From Gemmatimonadota bacterium (lineage in GTDB: Bacteria > Latescibacterota > UBA2968 > GCA-2709665): a DNA stretch of 64,000 bases. Location: the NCBI GenBank assembly GCA_028877215.1, contig JAPPFJ010000027.1:124001-188000 (forward strand), given 5' to 3'. The notes beneath the pieces were generated by a model. It was given only the letters and a program-made list of their open reading frames with translations. It was not told the origin of the DNA and did not search any database. The position numbers and the translations under genes are program-made. Positions 26,926 through 35,774 of this stretch are shown piece after piece. Numbering within the stretch: the first letter of the stretch is position 1; each line of letters starts with the position of its first letter.

Positions 26926-26968
26926 CCGAAAATATGACCTGATATCGACGTATGACGGAGGTGTCGTT

Positions 26969-27955
26969 ATGGCGGGCCTGGGTGTCGATGGATTGCCGCG
27001 GGTTTCCGGCGACCTGGAGGTGGCGAAGTCCAATATTGAGAAGTACGGGTATTGTCTGCTGAAGGACGCGTTGAGCCAGGGCCAGGTTGCGGCCATGCGG
27101 AAAAGGCTGGTGGAGCAGGCGGAGGCGGAAAGGCAACTGGGCGCGGCGTACGAAGACGGCGGCCCGAATCAGAACTGGGGATCGTTCCGGGACGAAATCG
27201 GCCAGGTGCGGCCCGAAGCCTTCACGGCTGCGCAGGGGGGCGTCAACCAGCGGCTGTGGATGTTGATCAACAAGGGACGGGTATTTCATGAGGTGTTGTT
27301 TCAGGAACGGGTGCGGGAGGTGATTGGCCATGTTCTGGGCGAGGAGTACCTGCTATCGAGCTTTACCGCGAATATTGCCAAGCCGGGCGGGGTGGAGATG
27401 GACCTGCATACCGACCAGTGGTGGATGCCTTCGCCCGCGCGTCCGGGAAGGAAGGGATTGCCCGTAGGCTCGATCACACGCGAGCGGTTCGATACGGACC
27501 TGGATGACGCGCCGCCGATGATCGCACCGGCGGCAGCGGTGAACGTGCTCTGGATGCTCGTGGATTTCAGCGCCGGAAACGGGGGAACGCGCGTCGTTCC
27601 GGGAAGCCACCTGTTCGGGCGGCAGCCGGACACGGACTCCAATTTGGAGGCGGTTGCCGCGGAGGGCCCGGCGGGTACGGCTCTGATTATCGACGCGCGG
27701 ATATGGCATGGAACCGGGGCCAACGCGACCGGCGGTCAACGGCTCGCGCTGCTCACCACCTTCTGCGGTCCGCAGTTCCGGCCCCAGGAAAATTTCACCG
27801 TGGGCACGTCGCCGGAGGTGCTGCGGGACGCCTCTCCCGAATTGCTTGCGCTGCTCGGGTTCAAGGTGTGGCACGCATACGGTCGCATCGAAAACCCTGC
27901 GGTGGAGTTCATTTCCCCTGGCGAGCCGTCGCTGGGAGAACTGCGTCCGGAGTAG
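26969..27955 (+). CDS. Phytanoyl-CoA dioxygenase (PhyH) family protein
   Basis: An Fe(II)/2-oxoglutarate-dependent oxygenase with a double-stranded beta helix. Metal ligands are visible as HTDQWW (HxD) in the centre and WHGTG near residue 237. A 2-oxoglutarate-binding Arg follows in the RLALLTTF stretch. I use ATG 26969, 6 bases after GGAGGTG, giving 328 residues. An upstream in-frame start at 26792 would read through a dispersed repeat and is rejected. PhyH-family members hydroxylate fatty acyl chains or small molecules; the substrate here is unknown. Large PhyH families are common in sponge-associated and marine uncultured bacteria. Confidence 0.9.
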   Translation: MAGLGVDGLPRVSGDLEVAKSNIEKYGYCLLKDALSQGQVAAMRKRLVEQAEAERQLGAAYEDGGPNQNWGSFRDEIGQVRPEAFTAAQGGVNQRLWMLINKGRVFHEVLFQERVREVIGHVLGEEYLLSSFTANIAKPGGVEMDLHTDQWWMPSPARPGRKGLPVGSITRERFDTDLDDAPPMIAPAAAVNVLWMLVDFSAGNGGTRVVPGSHLFGRQPDTDSNLEAVAAEGPAGTALIIDARIWHGTGANATGGQRLALLTTFCGPQFRPQENFTVGTSPEVLRDASPELLALLGFKVWHAYGRIENPAVEFISPGEPSLGELRPE

Positions 27956-27959
27956 CGCA

Positions 27960-28223
27960 ATGGCGCCCAGAGAGCGGGTCGATCGACGGACCATTTCAAT
28001 CCATTGCGCCGGTTGCCGGACGCTGCTTTACAGGTACCAAAAAGGCGGACGGGGCGGCCTTGTCAAATGCTTCCTTGAACGGATCGTGAGTGACCACACA
28101 CGCGGCGACCTGAAATGTCACGAATGCGGGCAGGCATTCGCGCGGGAGCGGGTGATAAGGGGGCGAGTTGTCCACAAGATCATTCAGGGCAAGGTGTTTA
28201 CCCGGGGGATGTCCAAAAAGTAA
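27960..28223 (+). CDS. Small zinc-ribbon protein
   Basis: The 87-residue protein starts 5 bases after the dioxygenase stop. It has two CxxC knuckles: CAGCRTLLYRYQKGG near residue 17 and CHECGQAFARERVIRG near residue 52. These are joined by LVKCFLERIVSDHT, and the end is basic (KIIQGKVFTRGMSKK). I recall this as a conserved family of unknown function with the same KGGRG...LVKCFxERI core. Zinc-ribbon fold and basic tail would fit RNA or DNA binding. It may be translationally linked to the dioxygenase and lies just before msrA. Confidence 0.75.
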   Translation: MAPRERVDRRTISIHCAGCRTLLYRYQKGGRGGLVKCFLERIVSDHTRGDLKCHECGQAFARERVIRGRVVHKIIQGKVFTRGMSKK

Positions 28224-28242
28224 CATCTGTCAGGAGACAACA

Positions 28243-28782
28243 ATGGACGAAGAACTCGCGACGTTCGGAGGGGGATGCTTCTGGTGCGTAGAGGCGTTCT
28301 ATCAGGACCTGAATGGGGTGCTTGAAGTGGTCTCGGGATACGCGGGAGGATCGGTTCCGAATCCGACCTACCAGGAGGTGTGCCAGGGGGCCACGGGACA
28401 TGCCGAGGTGGTACAGATCCGATTCGAACCGGAGACGGTTTCCTACCGGGACCTGCTGGACGTGTTCTGGCGCACCCACGACCCCACAACGTTGAACCGC
28501 CAGGGCGCCGACGTGGGCACGCAGTACCGGTCGGTGATATTCTACCACGACGATTCCCAGCGGGCGGAAGCGGTCCAATCCATGTCGGAGACGGACGCGT
28601 CGGAACTTTGGAGGGATCCTGTCGTGACCGAGATTTCGCCGCTGGCCGAATTCTACCGGGCCGAGGATTACCATCAGAACTACTATCGTTCTAATCGCGC
28701 CCAACCCTACTGCATCTTTGTGATCGACCCGAAGATGCTGTGGTTCAGGGACGCGTTTCAGGGACGGTTGAAGACGGGGTAA
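28243..28782 (+). CDS. msrA: Peptide-methionine (S)-S-oxide reductase MsrA
   Basis: Repairs oxidised methionine by reducing methionine-S-sulfoxide with thioredoxin. The catalytic motif GGCFWCVEA lies near residues 10-18. HAEVVQIRFEP, HDPTTLNRQGADVGTQYRS and AEDYHQNYY follow, all hallmarks of the family. Length of 179 residues is standard for single-domain MsrA. ATG 28243 follows AGGAGA. No MsrB is attached or adjacent. It follows the zinc-ribbon gene by 19 bases. Confidence 0.96.
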   Translation: MDEELATFGGGCFWCVEAFYQDLNGVLEVVSGYAGGSVPNPTYQEVCQGATGHAEVVQIRFEPETVSYRDLLDVFWRTHDPTTLNRQGADVGTQYRSVIFYHDDSQRAEAVQSMSETDASELWRDPVVTEISPLAEFYRAEDYHQNYYRSNRAQPYCIFVIDPKMLWFRDAFQGRLKTG

Positions 28783-28786
28783 CTGC

Positions 28787-31012
28787 ATGGCCGGCGTTCG
28801 ATATGGATTCAGTCTGGGTGTGACGTCGGCGCTGCCCGCGGATCTCGGGCGTATTCCGATGTCGGTGGAGATAGATTTCGGTCGCATGGTACGGGAGGCC
28901 GAAGCCCCCGGCCGGTTCGATCCGAATTCCATCGAGGTTGTGGATCTAACCTCAGGAAAGCCGGTCGCGTTCGCCAGGACCGAGGACTTCGCCTATGGCG
29001 CCAGGGGCAGAATCGAGTGGGTGATTGAAGACCCGGACCATACGGATTATGAAATCCGATTTCGCACGCTGCCGGAAAGGCAGCCGCTGCAGCCGCAGAA
29101 GTACACACCTATGGTCGGCGTAGGCGATCTCCTGCGATACAACGCCGGGGTCCCGCGCCCGATTGCGCTCGCGCATTCCATGCGGCTTGTTGATATCACC
29201 GGCGACGGCCGCGCCGATCTGGCGGGGTGCTGGAACTATTACTATCGACCGGGGTCACCCGTCAGCGGGATTGTCTGTTATCCCCGTGTGGGTCCGGATG
29301 AGGACTTTACGTTCGGAGATCTTGCCCGGTTGCGCTACGTCGAGAAACGAGGATCCCGCGAACTCAAGCACTTCCCGGACGTGTACGCCGAAGCGGATTT
29401 CTCGGATCTGAACGGCAACGGGCTGCCCGATATCGTGTACGCGGGGATGCGCGATACCGGGGTGACGGTCTACCTCAATTCAGGAGAACGAGACGGGGGC
29501 GGACTGCCCGTCTTCGTGAAGGATATCGAGATTCCGGCGCCGGTGGCTCAGAGCGGGGGCATCTGCATCGTGGATCTCAACGGGGATGGCGCCTGGGACG
29601 TGGTGGTCAACGGACACTATGTCAGGAACCTGAATCCGGACGGCTGGCCGTTCAGGCCCGCCGGGGCGGTGGATCTTCAGGCCGGGAAACAGCTCGCGTT
29701 CCTGGATCTCGACGGCGACGGATTGCCGGACGTCATGGCGACGCCCGCTGGCGGGTGTGACCATACGCTGAGATGGCGGAAGAATCTGGGAGGAGAACCG
29801 CCCCGGTTCGGACCGGAGCAGCAGCTGGGAGACCTGGAGCAGGGATCCTGCAGCCGGATCAGCACGGTAACGGACGGCCGGCGGAGCGGGATTCTGGTGC
29901 AGCACAATGCGTTTCAGAATCTCTCATCCTACGAACGGGTTGGAACGCGCGGCGGCCAACCTCGATTCGAACACCGGGGAAGGGCCCTTTCTATTTCTGC
30001 CGTGATGTCATTGAGCGATCAGGCGTGGCCGTGTTCGTGCGACTGGAATGGCGACGGCGTCTCCGATCTCGTCATCGGCGGGGGTTACGGTTGGCCGCGC
30101 GTGGTTATCAATAGCGGGAGCAATGAGCGGCCGGCCTGGAAGGAGCCGGAACTGATTTATTCGGAAGGCCAACCGATCCGGGTGCTGCGCGATGAGATTC
30201 TGCACAGCAACCACTGGCACAATATGGGATATCCCTATCCCGTATTCGTGGATTGGGACGGCGACGGCCTGCCGGACCTGATGCTCCCGAACGAAACGAA
30301 CCGGATTGTCTGGTATCGGAATATCGGCACGCGTGAAGAACCCAGGTTTGGAGCTCGCCGTTTTCTGGAAGTGGACGGATTCCCGGATTCCGATGGTCTG
30401 AGGGCGGAGTCGGGCAGGGAGGCCGCTGACGAGACCCTGCCCAACAGTCCCTATCCCTACGATGCGCGTGCGCCGTTTTTCTGGCGGACCGGCGCGGCGT
30501 TCGCGGACTGGAACGGCGACGGGATGATGGACTTTATTGCGCACGACCATACACGAAAAGCAACGCTGTTCGCTCAATATCGGGACGAGCAGGGCTCCCG
30601 AAGACTGAAACGGGATGGCCACGTGCGGCTCGTGGACGGGCGGGAGATCGACGATTCCATCGTGGGTCGGATGAAACACTGGACAGAGTCATTCCGCGCC
30701 GTGGATTGGGACGGGGATGGACTGATTGACCTGGTGTATAACGTCGCGGGGTCGGGAAAGATCTACCTGCTGCGCAACGTGGGTTCGTTGAACGCTCCGG
30801 TGTTCGACCTGCCGAGAGAATTCAGGTGTTACGGCGAGGAGATCGCGTTTACGGTTCACGGCCCGAACGCGTGGCCGGGTGATTTCAACGGCGACGGGAA
30901 ACCCGATCTCCTGGGGTGTGTCGAGTGGAGCGTATACCCGTTTTACTGTCACGCGGCCCTGGAGATGGAGCGTCACCCGACGTACCGGATGGGGACGGTG
31001 AGGAGCTTGTAG
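28787..31012 (+). CDS. FG-GAP/VCBS-repeat protein of unknown function
   Basis: The 741-residue protein starts 4 bases after msrA. It carries at least nine calcium-binding FG-GAP/VCBS-type blades with DxxGDGxxDL: DITGDGRADLAG, DLNGNGLPDIVY, DLNGDGAWDVVV, DLDGDGLPDVMA, DWNGDGVSDLVI, DWDGDGLPDLML, DWNGDGMMDFIA, DWDGDGLIDLVY and DFNGDGKPDLLG. This predicts a seven- to eight-bladed propeller. The first 110 residues form a separate beta domain. No signal peptide is evident, which is odd because such propellers are usually extracellular; a missed upstream start is unlikely as msrA is so close. The role is unknown. Confidence 0.82.
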   Translation: MAGVRYGFSLGVTSALPADLGRIPMSVEIDFGRMVREAEAPGRFDPNSIEVVDLTSGKPVAFARTEDFAYGARGRIEWVIEDPDHTDYEIRFRTLPERQPLQPQKYTPMVGVGDLLRYNAGVPRPIALAHSMRLVDITGDGRADLAGCWNYYYRPGSPVSGIVCYPRVGPDEDFTFGDLARLRYVEKRGSRELKHFPDVYAEADFSDLNGNGLPDIVYAGMRDTGVTVYLNSGERDGGGLPVFVKDIEIPAPVAQSGGICIVDLNGDGAWDVVVNGHYVRNLNPDGWPFRPAGAVDLQAGKQLAFLDLDGDGLPDVMATPAGGCDHTLRWRKNLGGEPPRFGPEQQLGDLEQGSCSRISTVTDGRRSGILVQHNAFQNLSSYERVGTRGGQPRFEHRGRALSISAVMSLSDQAWPCSCDWNGDGVSDLVIGGGYGWPRVVINSGSNERPAWKEPELIYSEGQPIRVLRDEILHSNHWHNMGYPYPVFVDWDGDGLPDLMLPNETNRIVWYRNIGTREEPRFGARRFLEVDGFPDSDGLRAESGREAADETLPNSPYPYDARAPFFWRTGAAFADWNGDGMMDFIAHDHTRKATLFAQYRDEQGSRRLKRDGHVRLVDGREIDDSIVGRMKHWTESFRAVDWDGDGLIDLVYNVAGSGKIYLLRNVGSLNAPVFDLPREFRCYGEEIAFTVHGPNAWPGDFNGDGKPDLLGCVEWSVYPFYCHAALEMERHPTYRMGTVRSL

Positions 31013-31056
31013 TTTCCGGCAAACCTGATTCTCGAAAACCGGATTGTCTGCCTGGT

Positions 31057-31908
31057 TCAATCCGGCGTTGATGATTCGACGATGGCCTGCTCTCTGGCGG
31101 AGGCAAGCGCACGGTAGCAGAAATCCGCGGCCTGCCAAGGGTCGTACCCGGTCCGGCTCCAGATCATGGCGCTCACCTCCGCGCCAACGGGGACTTCGGT
31201 TCCGGCATCGAGCAGGGTCTTGAAGTATTCGTTGAGGTCGAGGCTTCCTTCGCCCGGTAACAGGAAGGTCACGGCGCCGTCGTTCATATACCCGTCTTTG
31301 ATGTGGATGTGGACGGTGTCGGGCAGGCAGAGGTCGGCGGCGTGCCTGAGGTCGATACCCTGCACGTGAAAGTGGCTGTGGTCGAAGTGGATTTTCAGAT
31401 TGGAATGACCGGTGTTCTCCATGAGCCACGCCGCTTTTTCGGGAGTGTCCAGGATTGCGCCGACGTGCGGTTCCACGGCCAGGATGACGTGATGTTCCGC
31501 TGCAAGATCCGCAAGTTCCATCAGGTCGGCAGCGACGGCTTCCCTGTCGGTATTCCAATTCGTGAGGGGACCGCTCACCGTGGTCGTGATGATGGCGGGA
31601 TTGCCGCCGAAATTCAAGTCTTCGGCGAGGATGCAGTTTCGGACAAAACCGGCTCGCATAACCTGCCGGTCGCTGTCCCGGGCGCACGTGGAAACCGGGC
31701 CGAAAAGGGCCGGTGGTGGAAAGCCGAGATCCCGCAGGGTCTCTGCAAGTCTGCGCCTTGTGTTCCGATTGAGCTTGTGTGGCGCCGTCGGCCATGCGTC
31801 GCCGATGGCGATTTCGATAGCGTCGTAGCCGATCGCGCGGATTCTCGGCATGGCCTCGAAGACGTCCACCTTCTGTGTGGCGTAGGTGCTGAAACCGATC
31901 GGGATCAT
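31057..31908 (-). CDS. Sugar phosphate isomerase/epimerase-like TIM barrel protein
   Basis: I start at ATG 31908 (MIPIGFSTYATQKVD); the longer frame upstream is made of repeat sequence. The 283-residue product has the AP endonuclease family 2 TIM barrel: YDAIEIAIGD, LAVEPHVGAILDTPEKAAWL (Glu metal ligand), LKIHFDHSHFHVQG (Asp/His ligands), and VHIHIKDGY with a Glu at VGAEVSAMIW. Such enzymes isomerise or epimerise sugars (for example xylose isomerase-like and inosose enzymes). The neighbouring Gfo/Idh/MocA dehydrogenase on the other strand suggests joint sugar or inositol catabolism. Confidence 0.87.
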   Translation of the reverse strand: MIPIGFSTYATQKVDVFEAMPRIRAIGYDAIEIAIGDAWPTAPHKLNRNTRRRLAETLRDLGFPPPALFGPVSTCARDSDRQVMRAGFVRNCILAEDLNFGGNPAIITTTVSGPLTNWNTDREAVAADLMELADLAAEHHVILAVEPHVGAILDTPEKAAWLMENTGHSNLKIHFDHSHFHVQGIDLRHAADLCLPDTVHIHIKDGYMNDGAVTFLLPGEGSLDLNEYFKTLLDAGTEVPVGAEVSAMIWSRTGYDPWQAADFCYRALASAREQAIVESSTPD

Positions 31909-31974
31909 AAAAAACCTAAGGAAGAAGGTAGAATGAAGAAGGTAGAAGGAATGCGGTAAGACGGTAGAGGTGAG

Positions 31975-32215
31975 AAAATCGGGTAGACGCAAGACGTAAG
32001 ACGTTAGAAGACATCCTTGCCCGATATTTCTTCTTCCTGGCCTCCGGCACGATAAGAAACCTCACAAGGCAGACAATCTCTCCCCTCTTCCGGCTTACGT
32101 CTCACCAGGCGGAGGGGCGGGGTGTGGTCGTCTCCCTTCTCCCGGCTTACGTCTCACCAGGCGGAGGGGCGGGGTGTGGTCGTCTCCCTTCTCCCGGCTT
32201 ACGTCTTCCCGTCCT
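31975..32215. repeat. Dispersed repeat (CCTTGCCCGATATTT family) with internal 52-bp tandem repeat
   Basis: CCTTGCCCGATATTT, CCTCCGGCAC and CTCACAAGGCAGACAATCTC recur in the same order at 48217-48360 and, more diverged, at 41730-41850. The flanks TAAGACG and CTTACGTC are roughly inverted. From 32091 a 52-bp unit is repeated directly at 32143 and in part at 32195. The interval 31909-32294 holds nothing else. Confidence 0.85.
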
Positions 32216-32294
32216 TTGAAGAAAATCGAACATCGCCCAGGTGTCAAGCGGCGTCGGAGCGGATGGGCAGTGAATATCGAAGCGTGAGACCGAT

Positions 32295-33533
32295 ATGGAC
32301 CGGATCAATCTGGGACTGGTAGGGTGCGGCGGTATGGGAACGCGGCACCTGTATGGCCTTCGGACGCTCGCGCAGACCCCGTTCAACAGGATCGACTTGC
32401 GGGCGTTGTGCGACATCAATCCGATGAATGCCCGGATGGCGGCCGCGGAGGCCGAAAAGCTCCTGGGGACGAAACCCGCGATCTTTACGGACCTGGAGGC
32501 AATGGCCGCCGCAATGCCGGAACTGGATGCCGTCGACGTGGTGACCGATCCCGCCGTGCATCATGAGGTTGCTTGCGATGCGCTGAATCTGGGCCTGCAC
32601 GTGATGGTGGAAAAACCGATGGCGATTACCGTTCGGGCCTGTCATATGATGATTCAGGCGGCGGAGCGGAACGGACGCGTGTTATCGGTGGCGGAAAACT
32701 ACCGGCGGGATCCCTCCGCAAGGCTGGCGCACCACGTTGTGTCCAGCGGCGCGATCGGGACACCCTACATGGGTCTGTTTCACGAAGTGAGCGAAGGCGA
32801 CCGGATCTTCATCACGCCGTGGCGCCACCTCAAGAATCGCGGCGGGCCGCTGGTGGACATGGGGGTACACTATGCAGACCTGATCCGCTATCAGTTGGGG
32901 GATATTCAGGAAGTGTACGGCGACGCGCGGCTCGTGGAGCCTGTGCGGCGGAAGTCCGATTCGATGTGGAGGCCTTACGAGTTTTACCGGAAACAATACG
33001 AAAACATGGCGCCTGAAGTCCCGGCCGACGCGGAGGATTCGTCTTTAGCGATGTTTCGCATGGTCAGCGGCGCCGCCGTGAGCTGGGTGGTCGGTCTGGG
33101 GGGATACGGGGGATGCAGTAAGCAGTTGATTCTGGGTACGGAGGGTTGCATTGAGGGTTTCGGGACGCGCGGCGGCAGGGTTCGGATGCGTCGGGGGCGT
33201 GGCGACTTCCAGGAACAGGAAGCAATGCTGGCGCAGGCGGAGGGCTTCGAACAGGATGCGCTGGCCGCCCATTTCTTTCCCGGCGGGATGACGGCAGCGG
33301 ACCGCGAGGTCGACTGGAAGCTTCTTGCTATGGAGTATTACGAGTTTGGCGAGGCCATCGCGGAGGGTATGGAAGTCGAAGTGGACGGAACGGAGGGGAT
33401 GAAGGATGTGGCGGCCGTCTACGCCATATTGGAGTCAGCCAGGGCAGGTCGGGCGGTCAAGATGGCTGATGTGGAAAGCGGCGAAATTGACGCCTATCAG
33501 GCGGAGATTGACACGGCGCTGGGTATTGTGTGA
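32295..33533 (+). CDS. Gfo/Idh/MocA family oxidoreductase
   Basis: An NAD(P)-dependent sugar or cyclitol dehydrogenase. The N-terminal Rossmann fold begins NLGLVGCGGMGTRHLYGL. DAVDVVTDPAVHHEVACDAL and the family motif VMVEKPMAITVRACHMM (EKP) follow, then AENYRRDP and the alpha/beta substrate domain with GGPLVDMGVHYADLIRY. Length is 412 residues, slightly long for the family. The sulfatase gene starts 12 bases after its stop, so they form an operon. With the divergent TIM-barrel isomerase it suggests breakdown of a modified sugar. Confidence 0.93.
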   Translation: MDRINLGLVGCGGMGTRHLYGLRTLAQTPFNRIDLRALCDINPMNARMAAAEAEKLLGTKPAIFTDLEAMAAAMPELDAVDVVTDPAVHHEVACDALNLGLHVMVEKPMAITVRACHMMIQAAERNGRVLSVAENYRRDPSARLAHHVVSSGAIGTPYMGLFHEVSEGDRIFITPWRHLKNRGGPLVDMGVHYADLIRYQLGDIQEVYGDARLVEPVRRKSDSMWRPYEFYRKQYENMAPEVPADAEDSSLAMFRMVSGAAVSWVVGLGGYGGCSKQLILGTEGCIEGFGTRGGRVRMRRGRGDFQEQEAMLAQAEGFEQDALAAHFFPGGMTAADREVDWKLLAMEYYEFGEAIAEGMEVEVDGTEGMKDVAAVYAILESARAGRAVKMADVESGEIDAYQAEIDTALGIV

Positions 33534-33545
33534 AAGGAGTGTAAA

Positions 33546-34994
33546 ATGCCGGAAAAGCGGCCAAACGTGGTGTTGATCATGACCGATCAGCAGCGGGGGG
33601 ATTGCTTGGGCCTGGACCCCAATGCGCCGGAGGTCCTGCAGACGCCCAATCTGGACTGGCTGGGCGGTACGGGGGCGTTTTTCGGGCGCGGTTACTCTGA
33701 GTGTCCGAGTTGCATTCCCGCACGGCGTTCCCTGATGACGGGCACGGCGCCGGCTGCAAACGGCGTGGTGGGGTTTCAAGGAACCGAGTGGGAACCTCGG
33801 CATACCCTGGCCGGAGAACTGTCCAGGGCGGGATATCAGACGGAAATGATCGGGAAGCTGCACCTGTCGCCGATGCGCAAGCGGTACGGATTCGACCATA
33901 TGCAGCTTGCGGACGCCACGCGGGGACGGGAGAACGACTACGTGGACTGGCTGAAGGAACGTCACGGACGCACGGAGGTGGATCCGGGGATGGCCCACGG
34001 AATCTCGGCCAACGGCTGGGTGGGACGACCGCACCATCTGGCCGAGGAGCAGATGCATACGTTCTGGTGCGTGGACCGGGCGATGACCTTCCTTCAGAAG
34101 CGGGATCCGTCAGCACCGTTCTTTCTCAATCTCTCCTTCATCGATCCCCATCCGCCGTTGACGCCGCCAGGGGTCTACTATGACCGCTATATCCATCGCG
34201 CGTTGCCGGAACCGGTCGTGGGAGATTGGGCTGTGCGGTTCGACGCGCCGCCGAAGGGGCTGGATCCAGACGCTTCGGAGATCTGTCTGGGTACCCACGA
34301 TATGCAGTGCGCGCGTGCGGCGTACTACGGGATGGTGAATTTCATCGACGATCAGATCGGGCGGTTGATCCAGGTTGCGCGAGGCACCCTGGACGAATGT
34401 CTGATCATCTTCACGTCGGACCACGGAGAGATGCTCGGGGACCACCACCTGTTCCGGAAAACGTGGCCGTTCGAGGCTTCAGCGCGGGTGCCGTTTCTGA
34501 TTCGGCCGCCGCAAAGTTGGGGGGCGCCTGAATCTGTCACGTGCGATTCACCGGTGGGTCTGCAGGACGTCATGCCGACCATTCTGGACGCGTGCGGCCT
34601 GAATGTGCCGGAAACGTGTACGGGCAGGAGCCTGGTGCCGGTGGTGCGCGGCGAATCGGATGGCGTACGCGACCTGTTGCACGGCGAACACTCGGGGTGT
34701 TACGCGTACGAGCATGGAAATCACTATGTGACGGATGGTCGCCACAAATACGTCTGGTTCACCCAGACGGGCCGGGAACACCTGTTCGACCTGGACGAGG
34801 ACCCGCACGAACTTCGCGACCTGTCGATGGCGGAAGGCGCGGATGAACTGCTGTCCCCATTGCGGAAGCGATTGATCCGGTTTCTCGAGGGTCGGCCGGA
34901 GGGATTCACCGACGGCGAAAGGTTGATTGTGGGACGTAAACACAAGTCGGTGATGCCGGGGTATGAGCCGGAGAAGATGTTTCCGTTTCTGTAG
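33546..34994 (+). CDS. Sulfatase (type I, formylglycine-dependent)
   Basis: The 482-residue protein starts with the alkaline-phosphatase-like metal site (NVVLIMTDQQRGD). It carries the formylglycine signature CIPARRSLMTG (CxPxR, Cys-type) near residue 58. MIGKLHLSP and FTSDHGEMLGDHHLF supply further metal and active-site residues. The C-terminal GREHLFDLDEDPHELRDL is typical of carbohydrate sulfatases. It needs an anaerobic or aerobic maturase, not seen in this window. There is no signal peptide, so it acts in the cytoplasm or uses another route. The likely substrate is a sulfated sugar or small molecule processed with the upstream dehydrogenase. Confidence 0.94.
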   Translation: MPEKRPNVVLIMTDQQRGDCLGLDPNAPEVLQTPNLDWLGGTGAFFGRGYSECPSCIPARRSLMTGTAPAANGVVGFQGTEWEPRHTLAGELSRAGYQTEMIGKLHLSPMRKRYGFDHMQLADATRGRENDYVDWLKERHGRTEVDPGMAHGISANGWVGRPHHLAEEQMHTFWCVDRAMTFLQKRDPSAPFFLNLSFIDPHPPLTPPGVYYDRYIHRALPEPVVGDWAVRFDAPPKGLDPDASEICLGTHDMQCARAAYYGMVNFIDDQIGRLIQVARGTLDECLIIFTSDHGEMLGDHHLFRKTWPFEASARVPFLIRPPQSWGAPESVTCDSPVGLQDVMPTILDACGLNVPETCTGRSLVPVVRGESDGVRDLLHGEHSGCYAYEHGNHYVTDGRHKYVWFTQTGREHLFDLDEDPHELRDLSMAEGADELLSPLRKRLIRFLEGRPEGFTDGERLIVGRKHKSVMPGYEPEKMFPFL

Positions 34995-35080
34995 GCCGCA
35001 ATCGCGCCTGCCCGGCGTCGATTCGAAATATGATAGGTAAACCGCCGGCGCCGCTTGTTTTCCGGACCGCGGGGTTCTGT

Positions 35081-35109
35081 TTGTCCCGGTCCGTAACGGG
35101 AGCTATATT
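35081..35109 (+). promoter_or_regulatory. Promoter TTGTCC-N17-TATATT
   Basis: Boxes at 35081-35086 and 35104-35109 lie 91 bases upstream of the membrane protein start at 35200. The -10 context GCTATATTT matches other promoters in the window. Confidence 0.5.
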
Positions 35110-35199
35110 TCGACGACTGTTTCTGTCCGGTGTCTATCGCGGTTCGTCACCCGGGCCGTGCTCATTGACGTGTCGCACACAGGAAAGGAGAAGCTACGC

Positions 35200-35625
35200 A
35201 TGGAATCGTTCAAACGCATCGTTGGCGTCTATCTCATCATCGTCGCGGCCGTGGTAGCGATACACACGGTCGTCGAACCTCTGTATTATACATCCACCGA
35301 AGCCAGTCCGTACAGCCCGCACTGGAGCAAGCTAAACGCGCTTATGGTGCTGGCGATCGTGTTGGGCGTGATCTTCGGATATATTCGCAAGCGCGGCGCC
35401 GGCGGAGGTGCTTCCATAAACCGCGAATATCTCGAAGCCAACATCCAGTTTTACGGCCTTCTGTTTGTCGGCATTCTCTTTTTCTGGAACTTCTTCAACC
35501 TCCACAGTCCCGGATTCACTGCCATAGCGATGGAAACGGTTTCCGCGGTGTGGATCGTGATCGACGCCGCCCTGCCCTTGCTCCTGGCCGCAATGGGCTT
35601 CTCCATGCTAAGATCCCGGGAATAA
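35200..35625 (+). CDS. Small four-helix membrane protein, function unknown
   Basis: ATG 35200 follows AGGAAAGGAG. The 141-residue product has about four membrane segments: IVGVYLIIVAAVVAIHTVV, LMVLAIVLGVIFGYI, YGLLFVGILFFWNFF, and VWIVIDAALPLLLAAMGF. It has no recognised catalytic motif. It stands alone between its own promoter and a terminator. I do not recognise the family. Confidence 0.75.
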   Translation: MESFKRIVGVYLIIVAAVVAIHTVVEPLYYTSTEASPYSPHWSKLNALMVLAIVLGVIFGYIRKRGAGGGASINREYLEANIQFYGLLFVGILFFWNFFNLHSPGFTAIAMETVSAVWIVIDAALPLLLAAMGFSMLRSRE

Positions 35626-35688
35626 GCTCCGGTGAATCGTAATCGGAGCGCGGTACACGCCTGGTACATCCGTTAGGAAATCGAAAGA

Positions 35689-35726
35689 GCCGTCAGTTGG
35701 ACTTATGCCCAGTCTGACGGCTTTTT
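35689..35726 (+). terminator. Rho-independent terminator
   Basis: Stem GCCGTCAG (35689-35696) with CTGACGGC (35714-35721) then TTTTT. It ends the membrane protein gene. Confidence 0.8.
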
Positions 35727-35774
35727 CGTTTCGGGTGCCGGTTTCGATATGCCGCCTGGCTCAGGATCGCCGGT

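Noticed and set aside
26792..26968. N-terminal extension of the dioxygenase gene
   Set aside because: It translates a dispersed repeat and lacks a ribosome binding site, while ATG 26969 has GGAGGTG at ideal spacing.
32091..32206. 52-bp direct repeats as a short CRISPR array
   Set aside because: Units are contiguous without spacers and belong to a dispersed intergenic repeat; no cas genes are near.
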